NCBI GenBank assembly: GCA_947561715.1
Contig: OX387200.1
Coordinates: 2,420,501 to 2,484,500 of the forward strand
Reading direction: 5' to 3'
From: Ascidia mentula
Lineage: Eukaryota > Chordata > Ascidiacea > Phlebobranchia > Ascidiidae
Length of the DNA: 64,000 nt
Both the position numbers and the translations under genes were made by a program. How positions within the stretch are numbered: position 1 is the first letter of the stretch; every line of letters starts with the position of its first letter. The notes under the pieces are model-generated. The model ran no database searches. It was given only the letters and a program-made list of their open reading frames with translations, and was not told the DNA's origin. Below are positions 1 to 12,600 of the stretch, one piece after another.

Positions 1-428
1 TGGAAGTTTTCGACACAAAATTGGCCAAATATGGCGTGACGTTTCATCGTCCATCTGGCGGGTGCTTTTTATGGCTGGAACTGCCGCAAGATGTCAGTGC
101 AGATGACGTGTTGGTGGAAGCCAGAACAAAGGAAAAAGTTACTTTTCTTCCTGGTGAAAGGTAACAAAACTCATGCGAAAAATTAAACTACAATAAAAAA
201 ATTTTTAAAATGTACTGTTAAATGCTTAGAATGTTCGCTATATGTTACATTACTATTGTTACTGATGTAGTACTAGTTTGTTTAATGATTATGTTTAGAT
301 GCTCGTTATCTTCCAATCACAAAAACTGCATGAGACTAAGTTTCGCTTTCTACGAGTTACCCGATCTCGTCCGAGGAGCGGAGGGTCTTTCTCGGGCGAT
401 TGAAAATGTCATCAAGCAGCAAAAATAA
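1..428 (+). CDS. PLP-dependent aminotransferase, 3' end only (tandem copy 1)
   Basis: The last two coding exons of a fold-type I PLP aminotransferase; the rest lies left of the window. Exons are 1-160 and 299-428, with GT/AG borders and matching phase. The first encodes the small-domain block with SGGCFLWLELP. The second encodes a C-terminal helix region (RLSFAFYE, RGAEGL) and stops at 426-428. Both match the last two exons of the complete gene at 1536-5407 almost residue for residue, so this is the upstream member of a tandem duplication. The intron between them is much less conserved than the exons. The family is the one related to fungal YER152C and 2-aminoadipate or aromatic aminotransferases; the substrate cannot be told from sequence. 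Candidate polyadenylation signals AATAAA lie at 424-429 and 455-460. Confidence 0.85.
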
Positions 429-1535
429 AATACTTTAACATGGTTAAAGAAATCAATAAAACTAAACAAGTTCACATAAGCATTGGAAATCTCAGACAAA
501 AATAACTTTTGGACGAAATGAGCTCATGCAAAAAAGGCAAGAAAAATTGTTTCGACTGGAAAGCTAAAGGAAGTGCTTTATTCAGATTCTTTCAACACCA
601 GTGTAACGTTACTATGTAAGCGATTGAATTGAAACATGATCCCCACCAGAGTTCCTAATATTATAGGTCGCGACCGAATTGGGTCGACAAATGTCGTTTT
701 GTGGAACAAGTTGTTTTTTTTAATCACCGGACAATTGAGAACGAACTTTTTTGACCTGTGACGTCTCATTTGTGCAACTGGCGACTGTTGCACTGAACTA
801 TCTTGTCAGCTCGCCAGGAACATATTCTTCCACTTTGCAGTAGTGCGATCCGCTGAACACACAGAACTAGGTACTGGATAACACAGACGTACGAAGTGGA
901 GCGCAGTATGGCCAACTTAAAACTGCTTGGTAACCATTAGTGCTATAGGCTCGGGTGTGACACAAATCATATATAAGCAAAAGACGCAGAAGTGTTATAT
1001 CTTATCGCCCCTGTAGCTCAGTTGCTAGAGCCTGGTTAGCCGGGGGCGTGAGGTCCAACCTAAACGTGAGCTTGATTTTTCAGATCTTGCTAAAATTTGT
1101 CCGGAAAAGTGGTTTGGTTTCAGCATGGCTGCGATGCCAGGGAACATTGCAAGCAAAAGAGCTACAACCTTCTTTTGTAGGGACAGTACAGTATTTAACA
1201 CAGATAGAATACTTAATTGTTTACTAGGGGTCGCAAAGAACTTTGTTTTTTGAAACAGAGTCACGAACAAAAATGTTTACTGCTGTAACTCACAAATATG
1301 TATGGAGATAATTAAAGTTAGCTCAGTAAATCATTACACCGCGTTGCACGATGTGGGTTGGGGCAAAACGCTCGGCTGAGAGACAACAACATTAGGTTGA
1401 GAATCGAGGTTTCGTCACTGAATCAGATAATAATTATTCAGTTGATTCGTGGTTTGTGAGAAAGCTATTCATTGGACTACAATATATTGAGATGAATTGG
1501 AGCTGTTTTTGTTTTATAGTAGGTGTTACAAAGAT
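429..1535. other. Intergenic region between the two aminotransferase copies
   Basis: It holds the 3' flank of copy 1, a degenerate tRNA-derived SINE (1008-1145) and the presumed promoter or 5' leader of copy 2. I see no other coding signal; the open frames here have no family features. Confidence 0.6.
1008..1145 (+). mobile_element. Old, degenerate tRNA-derived SINE copy
   Basis: It begins with a tRNA-like head (CCTGTAGCTCAGTTG, then GGTTAGCC and GTGAGG) and runs into AGCTTGATTTTTCA and a tail with GGAAAAGTGG. The same order occurs in the three intact copies at 41.8-42.9 kb. Here the anticodon arm is shortened and many bases differ, so it is an old copy. Confidence 0.7.
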
Positions 1536-4500
1536 ATGGACATGGCTCTAAATAATTACGAGGAGGACGGCCTTTGCTTTCCCAACCAATATTCTCTGCA
1601 AGCATCATCAGGAGGGCCGGAAGCATTGAAGAAAGGGTCGGCTTCTACAGGTATTTAGTTGAAATTTTGGTTTTCAATCTTTCGGAGATTTTTGTTTGGA
1701 AAAATTGCAAGTTTGGCTTCCAAACCCCGATAAAACGACCATAAAGAACGAAATGCATTCCGAATATAGAGGGTGGAAGAGAAAAGACACTTGAAAAAGA
1801 TTGCAACTCCTACCGAACTGTTGTCACAATAACTCAAACTTCATCGCTCCTATCAATCACATCAGCATGCAGCAATTACAACAATCAATATAGAACATAG
1901 TAGTTCAACTTCCTGCATCCTGCAACGAGCAAATGATACAAGAAACCATACTAACAGTACAAACAACAGTCATATGGCCAAATACGCATAGTGCTAACCC
2001 GACCATTAGGCGGGGTGTAGTCAAGGGGGCGAACCAAGACCTAAACCAGTCAAGGGAGCTATAAATAGCAAAAGCGCGCACGAACATCATTATCTGCTTT
2101 AAAACGAACGGATCGCACAGGCTGGGTTCCTCGTATAAGTCAATGGAATACCTTTAAAAAGGTCCTCGCATCTGCACTCTTTCTTTTCTATCAATAGCCC
2201 TGCCGTCAGATAAAGTTAACACACACATGAAACAGTAAATATATAATAATTTTAAAGATATTTTTTACTTTGTATTGTCAATGAAAGGATTGCCGTGGTT
2301 GCCACGTAGTTTACAATCATATATTATATAAAAGGAAAGTTGTTTAACAAGTTCATTGATTTTAACAGAAAGGTTTGGAAGCAATGCTGGAGAGTGACAG
2401 AGGGGAGGAGTCGCTTCAGTACGGGGTCACCAAAGGCAATTATAAAACACGTCAGGAGCTCGCTTCGTTTCTGACGAGACAATACGGTCAACCAGTCGAC
2501 AAGTTCAGTATACGATTTACTTACTGGATTTAGTAATGTAACGAATCATATAAATTAGTTTCGAACCGAAACCGAATATTCGGCCGAATCATTTGTGACG
2601 TCACGCAAACACGTACGCTAGTGGTTTTGTCCGATTCGAACCAAATTATTCAGACGAAACCAAATCTTTGTCCAATATTGCTCGATCGGCTTATTTAATT
2701 CGGCAAACCAAATTTAGCTTCAGTACATCACTAACTTAACCCAATAGTCTTGCCTGAGAAAAAGTTTCCGCATCAAAAATAAATAAGTAAAGAAACGGCA
2801 AAAGGTTTACTTTTAATCGAAAATTTTGAACGGTAAATTAAAATCCTCATCTCGAGTTCATGATTCCACATTAACTGTCTAGTCATGCTGAGTTTTGCAT
2901 TTGACACGTGTTATTGTGTAAAGAGACGATCTTGTTATTTCGTCTGGCGCCAGTCTGGCTGTGGATATGATGATGCAGATGTTCCATCCTGAACAACCAC
3001 TGTTTATTGAGGATCCAACCTACTACGTCATGGCTAATTGTGGATCGAGGAAAGTCAGTCAAAGTTTAATTCAACAAACTGTTTTAAAATTGCTTTCAAG
3101 GTTGCAGTTGGTGACTGTGGCTTTGGACTAGTTCGTAAGCTATGCCCAAACACAGGTTTTGCACAATGTCTGCAGTCCACTACTTGTAGTGGTTCATATA
3201 CCTTTGTATATTTTAAATTGTTATAAGCTCACCTTTGTGAAACATCATAAAGTTCACAGACTTCGCAGCCTGTGAACCTTATGATCAGAATATTAGAGCT
3301 GTGATCGCCAAATATAAAGGGCCTGCGCAGTGGGGCGATCCTGCCATGCTATGCGAAAACGTGCAATTACTTCTGCTTTTTTCAAATTATTAAACGTGCC
3401 GTATCAGTCTATATGTGTTAAATTCTTTCTCTGATTGGCACTCTTTTGTAAAAGACTGACTTTTGTAATGTAAACAGTACACAAGCTGAGAAAGAATTCT
3501 GCTTTTTTAGACTTTACATTTTAGACTTTTTTTGGGGTGGGGATTTGGAAATATATCCTAAATAATTACACTAAATTTCTTTGGATTTAAGAACAATCCG
3601 ATCGCGATCCCACTTGAAAAAGACGGAATGGACTTGGATATTTTGGAGGAGAAGTTAAAGCAAATACCTGCTGATATTCCGGTTCGAACACCTCCGTACA
3701 AGGCGGTCGCTTACGTCATGGTCTCTCACCAAAACCCGTCAGGCGTATCATATTCCCCAGGTATTACCGAGGCCGGTTTTATGATTCAGACTATTGAAAA
3801 CTTTACAGCATAAAAGTGTTAACGTCTTCGGAAAGCATTTGCACAACCTTTTTTTGATAAATTGTTTATTCTTTTGATGAAAGCCCAAATCTAGCAACTT
3901 GATCTCTTCCGCAGAGAAACGTGAACGTCTTGTGGAACTTGCGAGAAAGTACAACATGTTGGTGATTTGTGATGACGTATATCACACTCTCAGCTTCGAG
4001 CGCGACACGAAAAATTCCAGGTATTCCGTCCAGAGGTTGTTTGCGTACGACAAGAAGGATGAACCGAATTACAAAGGTTAATACAACACTTTAATAAACA
4101 GGAAATCCGTATATTCTCCACTTTGCATATCCTTCATTATTTTTACTTACAAGTGTATTTTTTACGTCAAGATATGTTCAGAATATTTGGCTTTAAAAAA
4201 TCGTCAATTTGTCATTGAGTGTCTCACAGAATCACAAACAGTTGTCAAAAATATTCCTTTAATTAACTTGTTTTTGGCTTTTTTTTGCATAACCCCTGCA
4301 AGTGAAGAATGTATATAAAAATGCAACGAAACAAGCACCTTGCTACAGACAGGTATTTTATTTCTATGTCAGGAAATGTTGTTTCTGTTGGATCTTTCTC
4401 GAAAAACTTGGCACCTGGTCTAAGGTTCGGATGGATCGAGGCACCCAAGGCATTCGCTGATGCATTCGTTGACACTTATGCAGTGGTTGGAAGTTGTGGC

Positions 4501-5407
4501 ATGTGCCCGTTTGTGGGGGGAATTCTGACCGAGTTGATGAAAACTGATTTGATCGACGACCATGTGAACTTCTTGAGGCGTAATCACGAGGTTAAATTTT
4601 GCCTTTTTATTACATACTAACAACTTTCAGTTTCTTTGTCACTAAATTTGTGTTTTTTTGAAAACTCAATAGTATTTAAACCAAATTCAGTGGTGCCAAT
4701 AATATGATTTATGTGAGCTGCATAGAGATGTGGAAGTCTCACCACAAAGTGGAAGTCTTTGCCCGGCAGTTTGGTCGGCAAAGTCGTGTAAGAGTTACAC
4801 CAAGCTGTACAAATGAGACCTCATAGGTCATCTGTATGCAGCTTACATAAACTCGTTAAAGTTGATAAACTTTGCAAGGTATTAATTTATGAATTCTATA
4901 AGGAACGGTGCCTGAAATTAATGGAAGTTTTTGAATCGAAATTGGCCAAATATGGCGTCACGTTTCACCGTACATCTGGCGGGTGCTTTTTATGGCTGGA
5001 GCTGCCGCAAGATGTCAGTGCAGATGACGTGTTGGTGGAAGCCAGAACGAAGGAAAAAGTTTCTTTTCTTCCAGGGACACGGTAAAACAAACCAGCAAAA
5101 TTGTTCAAATAAAACAAGTTTTACAATAAAATATAAATGCTATATGTTACAATATTATACTTTGTATTGATAATGGTTGTAAAAACAATCGAAACGTTTA
5201 CATGAAGTTTTCCAGCACTGTATGGGCTATTCTGTTCATATTAATATTATACTTTATTTGATGAATACTTTCAGGTGTTCGTTATCTTCCAAGCACAAAA
5301 ACTGCTTGAGATTAAGTTTTGCATTCTACGAAATATCCGATCTAGTCCGAGGAGCGGAAGGTCTTTGTCGGGCGATTGAAAATGTCATCAAGCAGCATAA
5401 AAATTAA
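1536..5407 (+). CDS. PLP-dependent class I/II aminotransferase (tandem copy 2, complete)
   Basis: Eight exons: 1536-1650, 2373-2502, 2924-3053, 3592-3760, 3915-4076, 4373-4590, 4903-5081 and 5275-5407. Phases agree at every junction and give about 411 residues, normal for the fold. Family marks appear in order: LQYGVTKGNY near the N terminus, SSGAS (cofactor-phosphate loop), SHQNPSG, ICDDVYHTL with the Asp that binds the pyridine nitrogen, and SFSKNLAPGLRFGW with the Schiff-base lysine. It resembles cytosolic YER152C-like and 2-aminoadipate/kynurenine-type enzymes that move amino groups to a 2-oxo acid; the exact substrate is unknown. The first ATG of the first recognised exon is used as start, but that exon has an acceptor-like TATAGTAG just upstream, so a further 5' exon is possible. 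Introns contain a SINE tail fragment and a MITE. A polyadenylation signal AATAAA is at 5442-5447. Confidence 0.87.
3252..3365 (+). repeat. SINE 3'-tail fragment
   Basis: It lies in an intron of the second aminotransferase gene. It carries the tail words shared with the SINE copies at 42 and 53 kb: TTCGCAGCCTGTGAACC, AGCTGTGATCGCCAA, CCTGCGCAGTGGGGCGATCC. There is no tRNA-like head here. Confidence 0.65.
4708..4852 (+). mobile_element. Small MITE with imperfect terminal inverted repeats
   Basis: The ends are inverted copies: TTTATGTGAGCTGCATAGAG on the left, and TTTATGTAAGCTGCATACAG reading inward on the complement from the right. The body includes AATGAGACCTCATAGGTC and AAGTGGAAGTCTTTGC, words that recur at 24.5, 25.5, 48.8, 55.9 and 62.8 kb. 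It is about 145 bp, has no coding capacity, and sits in an intron of the aminotransferase gene. Confidence 0.6.
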
Positions 5408-6731
5408 ACAAAAATCACTTTGCGCTCATTGTTTTAATGCAAATAAACATTCTTGTTCAAAGTTGCTTTTGGACGGATAGGAGGACATTATGGTCGACCA
5501 AGCGTTAATGGTACATTGGTATTAAAATAATTAAAAGTTTTAACTTGCTTTGGCAACCATGCAAATGTGTAGGCAGATAGTCACTATTGCTGAAGCATAT
5601 TAGAAAATAGTACATCAAAATACAATGTATATATCCTAATACCACCAAAATATACGGTTTGATTGGATTTTATTTCACCTGCGCTTAAAAATGAAGCAAC
5701 TGTACAATCGTCGATTGCAAACAATGGCACAGAAGCAGCAAAGTTCACTGGCACTAATACTCGTATGTTTTCGTGCACGCAACTTTTATGACTTGACGCC
5801 AATTCACAAAAATACTGCATTGACGGCTGATTGGGCCGAAGTCGGCACAGGAAAGATACGATACGCAGAACCAATCACAATAAAAACAGACAAAAAACTG
5901 AGGCCCACAACCTTCTATACGAGAGACTTGGCCTTGTGTGCGCAAAGCAATTGCCGGCAAAGCTTTGCGGGGAAAGTTTTTTACCTTTGATGAACAGCAA
6001 TACAGTATCGAAAACGTGTTAACAGACATACTGTCCAACTTGCACAAGCGAAAACAAAATGAACTACAGCAAAAGACAAGGAGTATAAAATGAATATAAA
6101 AATTGCCCATGCGTTTTAAACATAGATATTGTGTACTTAAACAGGTGACTATACGTACAATACTGTGGATTTTGCCAACTAAAAACAAACAGGTGGACGT
6201 AATGGAGTTGTCGTAAAAAACAAGTTAGAATCGGCTCAATTTTCTTCACAAACTCCAACATAAAATGGCATCACTGACGATTTGGCCAAGTTTTGTAAAA
6301 AATACTGGATCAAAATATTTTGACAGGTCATGAATTGCAAAGGAGTGAAGTAAATATTTCGCTTCGAATTTTTTGGCTACGCAGGAAGACCTTTTAGTAC
6401 AGCTCTCAAAGAACGATTACACAGCGAAGAGTTCTTCGTTACAAAGTGTACCCAGCACAGTGCGCGATCATTTGGATTGTGTTCTGTTTGTGAGTTAGGC
6501 GTGCAATGGACAGTAGCGCCAACAGCAAATGTTATACAAAGCCGGAAGCCTGAATGATATTTGCTGCGTGCAGACAAGAAAACAAAAGAATTCTTCGCGA
6601 AGCCTATATTAACCGATATTTTCCTCTGCAAATTCAATACCTTGTGTAAAACGTGGACGTGTTGTGTTGAATAACCCCAAAAATGCTGATCTAACAAAAC
6701 AATTCGTGTCCCCTGCAAAAAGTTGGGGCTT
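5408..6731. other. Convergent intergenic region
   Basis: It lies between the 3' ends of the second aminotransferase (+) and the connexin (-). It starts with the aminotransferase 3' flank and polyadenylation signal and presumably contains the connexin 3' UTR. No coding exon was recognised. Confidence 0.55.
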
Positions 6732-9662
6732 CTACAAATGACCTCGCACATTCTCTCTTAACACATGCATTCCGCTATCCATGGAGGCATCATCGTCATC
6801 AGTGGTGACGTCACTCTCAGACGTAGTAAAGCTTGCCGCCCGCATTCGGATATGTGGGAATCCGTTGGCAGGAGAACGATATTTTTCCGACGGGGGATCA
6901 ACGTCTGGAATGTAATAACCAGGCGGGGCAGAAGCTGGGTTTCGATGGATCACCCGCCCCAACGGGGGCTCGTTGTGGCTCCGACTTGAGGCTTCTATGG
7001 CCGGGTAAGTACCCAGAACTGACGAGGGGGGTATGAAAGGGTGGGGTTTGTTCATTATCGCCCGCCTCATGCGGCGCCACCCGAGGTAATGCATCTCGAG
7101 GATGTTTATCAGGAGACAAGTTGCTCCCACCACGAACATGAAGTAGAGGAAGATCGTCTTCTCCATTGGGCGCGATATGTAGCACTCAACGATTTTCGGG
7201 CATGGGTATCGGATGCATTCGAACGTCTCTGGGACCGTCAACTTGTACAGCAGATACTGAGGTCGATAAATATGTTAGTGCGACTCAAAGATGCAGAACA
7301 CGAGTCAGAAAACCAGAAAGCAGGAAGAGATTTTTCGTAAGCTTCCTGACTAATGTGGTTTGATTTTGCAGAATGCGTTCGTTTCAAACATAAAGAAATA
7401 CGCCAATTTAATTTTGTTTTAAAGCCCATTTTATCGACGTTTTAGGTTCAGTATAGAATTTATCTCATCTTGCATAAAAATCTTGAGATGTCTTTTACCA
7501 TTAGCATAGATGCTCGTACAAATTTAATCTTAGATTTAACTGCATAATATTGTACAATTAACTATGAAGTACCCAACTGTGTCCACGTATCCCAAGTGGC
7601 GTTGGAATAATGTTGAATTACGCCAAGAAACCTTTTTATTGTAAAAATTTATCCACTTTTGAGTACATGACACAGCGCTTACCTGCAAGTATATGAACGC
7701 TCCTTCAACACAAGTCCTGAATATAACTTGCAGAACGTAAGCTCGCAAGATGACTTGCTTCGCGTTTTTTACTTTTTTCTCTCGACAAACCTGAACAAGA
7801 CAACAGAAATGAACAAGTGTGAATGAGGGAACAGGCAAAACCACGACACCTTCTCGTATTTCGGAGGAGCGGGCGACGCATCTCCGTTTCTGCTGTCATG
7901 GTAGTCGTAGAAAACCTCGACACTGTGGGACTTTTTCGAGTTGTTGGAGCTGCGCGAATGTTTCGACTCCGATCTTGATAAAAAAGTTTGCTGATAAGTT
8001 TATAACAGCACTATACACCCTTTAAGTTTAACGTCAGAGGAAACCAAGGTAGTGAGTTTTTTGTTTATAATCTTCCAAAACGAATCACAGTAAACAAACA
8101 AAAGCGCATACTATACTATGGGTTAAAAAATCGTAAATTGAAAGATTAAAGCTATCAAATTGCTGATCAGCCAGACGTTGCATAAATGTGTTAAACACAG
8201 TATCTGATTTATGTTTAAAATTTAATTCCTGAAGCTCCACAATCTTAAAAAAACGCAGACTAATAATTTTGTGTCGAGGAACGGTTAATCGCCCCGACGT
8301 GATTGCAAGGATTTAAACACTTGTACGCCTCAAGCCAATTACTACTTACAAGTATGGGATAATTGATGGGTGACGTCAAGGCTACTGTAAACTATTTGAA
8401 CTATGCCTGTGATCGTCAGCACTAAAAAGCTGAGAACTTACGATGTATGAGTTAAAGGACCTAATTGTTGTTCAGAAGGTTAACCAATCTCAAAACGTTT
8501 TGTAAAAGCTAATAAAAGCTATGTCTCAATGACGCTCAGTTAACCAGTTATGCAGATAATGAGAAACTAATGGAAACCTCGGAATTGAAAGTTGCTCATA
8601 AAAAGTCATTTTATACAAAACATAAAGAAGCTAAAATCGTCGTAGCTGCAGACAAGGGGTGGTGCCTGGGGTGAAAAAAATTTTCGGTTACAAAACATCG
8701 AAATTCCTCACTTTCTGTCTTCCAGTCGTCTTTTATTGGATGCCGCGTATCTCCAAGAAGTCTGGGTTCCCGCCTCTTTTTGAGCTTCCGCTCCGTCGGG
8801 TTTGCTCGGGAGCAAGGCAAGCTTGTGCATGGCGAATATTATGAATATCTGCAAAAAAATAAGTCAAAATTTTAACAGGTATTTATATTGGTACAAAACG
8901 TTTGGAGTTCTTTACTTTCAATGGGAAAGCCAAAGTTAATGCGCTAAACATTGTCAAGCAAACGTTTTGAACACTGGTGTGCTCATCATCAGTGCTATGA
9001 ACTCACTGAGTTAGGAATTTATTATAGGGTGTACATATGCTCAAGTTTTGAAAAAAAAATTTAGAGGACAACTTTGTTGTATTCTCACCACACTCGGAGT
9101 TCCAGTGGCAAGAATTTGAAACGCCCAGAACCTGATGTGTGAAACTGGAGCAAATATGTTGTAACAAACCTGCTTACAACCTGTCAAAAAAAACATCTGC
9201 AGTAAATCATTCCGTCTCCGACGAACGAGCCCATGTCGCATTGAGTTTTACTATACGGTTGTCTGGAAATTCGAATTCCTTTATCGAAGATTTGTTGTGC
9301 TTTGGTTGCAGTGTTTACAAGATAGGCATGAAAAGGTGCAATTTTGCAGAATTAAAACAAATTGGACCAAAATTTGCTGCATTTCCACTAATGCGATTTA
9401 GTTTCGGTCAACTTGTGACTTTTTCTGACAATGCCAACAAAACTTGGGATAGTTGAAAAATTGCCGAACAATTGGTTACAAACTTACCCGGTTGTCTTGT
9501 ATTGCAAACGAATTCGTCCTGTTCATCGGAGTAAACAGTATCGCCGATACTCGCCACAACGATAATTCGGAACACGAACATTATCGCGATCCACCACTTT
9601 CCGAGCAAAGTGGAATGCGACGCCGAGTGTTCAATAACCTTTTCTAAAAGATGCCACGCCAT
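6732..9662 (-). CDS. Connexin (gap junction protein), six coding exons
   Basis: Exons in transcript order: 9662-9488, 9180-9089, 8848-8712, 7949-7850, 7790-7683 and 7256-6732. Phases agree and give 378 residues. The product is a four-pass membrane protein whose hexamers form gap-junction hemichannels. Seen directly: the N-terminal stretch with [13 protein letters not shown] (TM1); extracellular loop 1 with the C-x6-C-x3-C pattern (CNTRQPGCKQVC); [18 protein letters not shown] (start of TM2); a charged cytoplasmic loop; TM3 with [20 protein letters not shown]; extracellular loop 2 with C-x4-C-x5-C ([12 protein letters not shown]) followed by [11 protein letters not shown]4; and a proline- and serine-rich tail with an acidic run DVTTDDDD. 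Both extracellular loops keep the three cysteines needed for docking. Five introns inside the coding region contrast with most vertebrate connexins, whose coding region is usually in one exon. No vertebrate orthologue can be assigned. Confidence 0.93.
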
Positions 9663-12600
9663 GGCGCCCTTGGTTTGTTTGCTTCAAAGGAGAAGTTTTC
9701 AAGGCGAAACAAAACTAATAAAAAGTGACTTTGTATATATATTTGTTCTATGGTATATTTGGTAGTGATCCTATATAAAAGAGAGGGGTATTGCGTTGAA
9801 ACATGCATCACATATCAGATTAGCGAAATACTTAACATTCACGATAGAAGCAACAAAATATCTTTCCAGAACACGATACAAAACAATCACAATTTTTCAT
9901 ATATTCATTCCATAACAGCTGACGTCATCACTCTCGCCGAAAAAACGTCCGCTTTTGAGCATCACATTTTATCCCTTTACATTTTCGGTTCAAGTGCACT
10001 CTATCCCTTCACAACGAGCGTACATAGGCTCTGTGGTGTAAAGCACGATATCTTATACGGTCATGCACCCGTTCACATTGTTGTGTCTCGCCGTAGTAAT
10101 CACAGACACGCAGCAGGCTCGAATACATCGAACATCAAATGTCGACTTCGTGTTTGATGAATTTACTGTGTGACTACCGGCCCTTTTCTCGTTTGAAGCC
10201 AGAAAAACAACTTCAACAACATCGACTAATTAACTTTTTACGCTCGGTGCATTTCTTTTCAACCAACTCAAGTTAATATGGTACAGTAGCATGGCGACCC
10301 TGAAATTTTGGTGGCGGCAAATATTGAGGAAAGTTTTAAAACGTTGCCTCACTAATATGCAGAATACTGTTAGGCGATGTGGCATAATAAAAATTTAGCC
10401 ACAAAATGGATATTTAAAACACCGAAAATTAAAGAATTTTTAAACGTACTCGAATAGGTTTGAACAAATGTATATTATTCGACACTAAAATTACCAAATA
10501 AAGGTGGTTTTGACACGGTCAGCTACAACGTATACGTGATGAATTTAATAGCAGCTTTCTCAAAAATTTAACAACCACGGTTGAGCAACTTTTCGGGTTT
10601 ATCTAAGTTATCATTATTTATATTTGTCACTAAAGCACACATGAAATGACAATCAACATCCTACTCAATTCTACACGGCTACGTTAAGGTCACGTTAGTT
10701 ATTCCAAACCGTAGGTGAAACGCGTAGGCTTCTTCCACCTTGGCCTCCTTTGAACTAAAAGCTTTGAAACGAAATTTTACTGACATTTATTCTCCAACCA
10801 AATGTTGCGAAAAGCTTCGAACGTGATAGGGAACGTTTGGAAAGTAGGCAACGCATCCTGGGTCACGAAATCTATTATTTGCGCAGAAACGTTTTATTTG
10901 TTGAAAAAACAGAACTAAATCAAAAACATTTGGGAATTTTTTCGCACTTTTCTCAGCAAACACGTCCTTTATTATTTGAACATGCTGCTTTTATGGCGAG
11001 TCTCGAGACGGCGAAGTTATGTGAGGTTGTTGTAAAAGCGACTGGTCCTGTTCAAACAATCTCCTCTTCGAGTTCGCTTTTATGCCGGGCGTCAAAACAA
11101 GCTCATAAAAAAGTGAGTTTCGCGATAGTTAAGTTCGGATATGACGGATGCCAGCACACATGATCAACAATATAAAGATATCGCAAACATTTAGTTTTAT
11201 AGGGAGCTCACAAATTGCCAAACCTAAGGTTTTCTTATATATGATCATTATTTAAAGCGCAAAGGAACCTTCTGTACAAATTAACTTGTATAGCCCCCAT
11301 AAAAACCGACCGTCGCGTTTTCAGCGATTCGTCAAAAAAAGAAATTTATAAAAATTAAAAAATAAGTTACGTATGAAAACACGCAACAGGTTTAAATCAT
11401 TTTAAACTGACCGAAATGTCGACTTCTTGTACATTTTGTTTTATTGATAAACCATTCTGTTTAACCCAATTTTATGAAAATGACTATATCGTCTTGTCTT
11501 TTAATGTCGACCTCTTGTTGTAAACAAACTCGTTGCTGCTTTTCTACCCTGGGACAAATTTTCAGCGGTAAAAAGTAATTTGACTTGACTTCTTGACAAG
11601 ATAAAAATAAAAACTTGTCTACACAATGCCCAAACTTTTCATAAAGACTTTCTACTCCTTTCGTCCCACTTGAAAAATACCATCGCTGTTATACTGCATT
11701 CCATAAGGCGTCACCTATTTCTGACAACATAAACAAAGACCCTTAAAACGGCGCATTTTCTACTCTTTCAAAAAACCTGACTGAATCCTACCAAGTTTAT
11801 TATTTTAACGCAAACTTGTGGCCCCTGTTGGCGGCCATTAAAAGCGGCCCTCCCTTAGTCGTAGACAATTCTTGGCAAATGATGCGAAAACGCAGGTTCC
11901 CTACGTTAGCGTAACTCGAGTGGGCAGAGTTTTTCGGTGGTATTCAACCGCACTCGACCGTTTAGGCTGCGAACTTCCCGCAGATATCCATCAATCCGCG
12001 CAAAACTGGCGACGGCGGCTCTTGTCTATCGGGCAAAGGACGCCGAAATATACGAGAGCGAATTTCGTAAGAAAACAATCCCCAGTGTCCAGTCGTGGGA
12101 ATATTGGTAAATTCGGTGACTTAATGGAAACCACGCACATACGGAAGAAATGTTTGGGGCCGCTGACATAACGGGCGACGATATTTGATCCACATTCCTC
12201 GCCACAAACTCCTGCCATACAGCTGTTCCTGCCATACACATCAGACATCAAAACACTATCTTAGGTCACTTGTTACTTCCTAATACAGTAAGACTAATGG
12301 CGGAAGTTATCGTTAAAGACATTTGGCAGAAAATACTTCGAGAGTAATAACTGTTATGTCAGCTTGAAACCAATTCCAATAGTTTTGCGGTGACAGACTA
12401 ACTGAACATATCCCCTAATTATAGAGACGATACACATCTTTATCGCAACCTACCAGTCAACGATACCATCTATCGTCTTTGTTTAAACACAACCCGGATT
12501 CTGCGGTGTCATAAACTGCCCATTGTTACGTCACACACGGCCTCCGGGCCCAACTACAAGCTCATCTTGACTGATCCGAGTCTGATAGCCCAAGTTTAAA

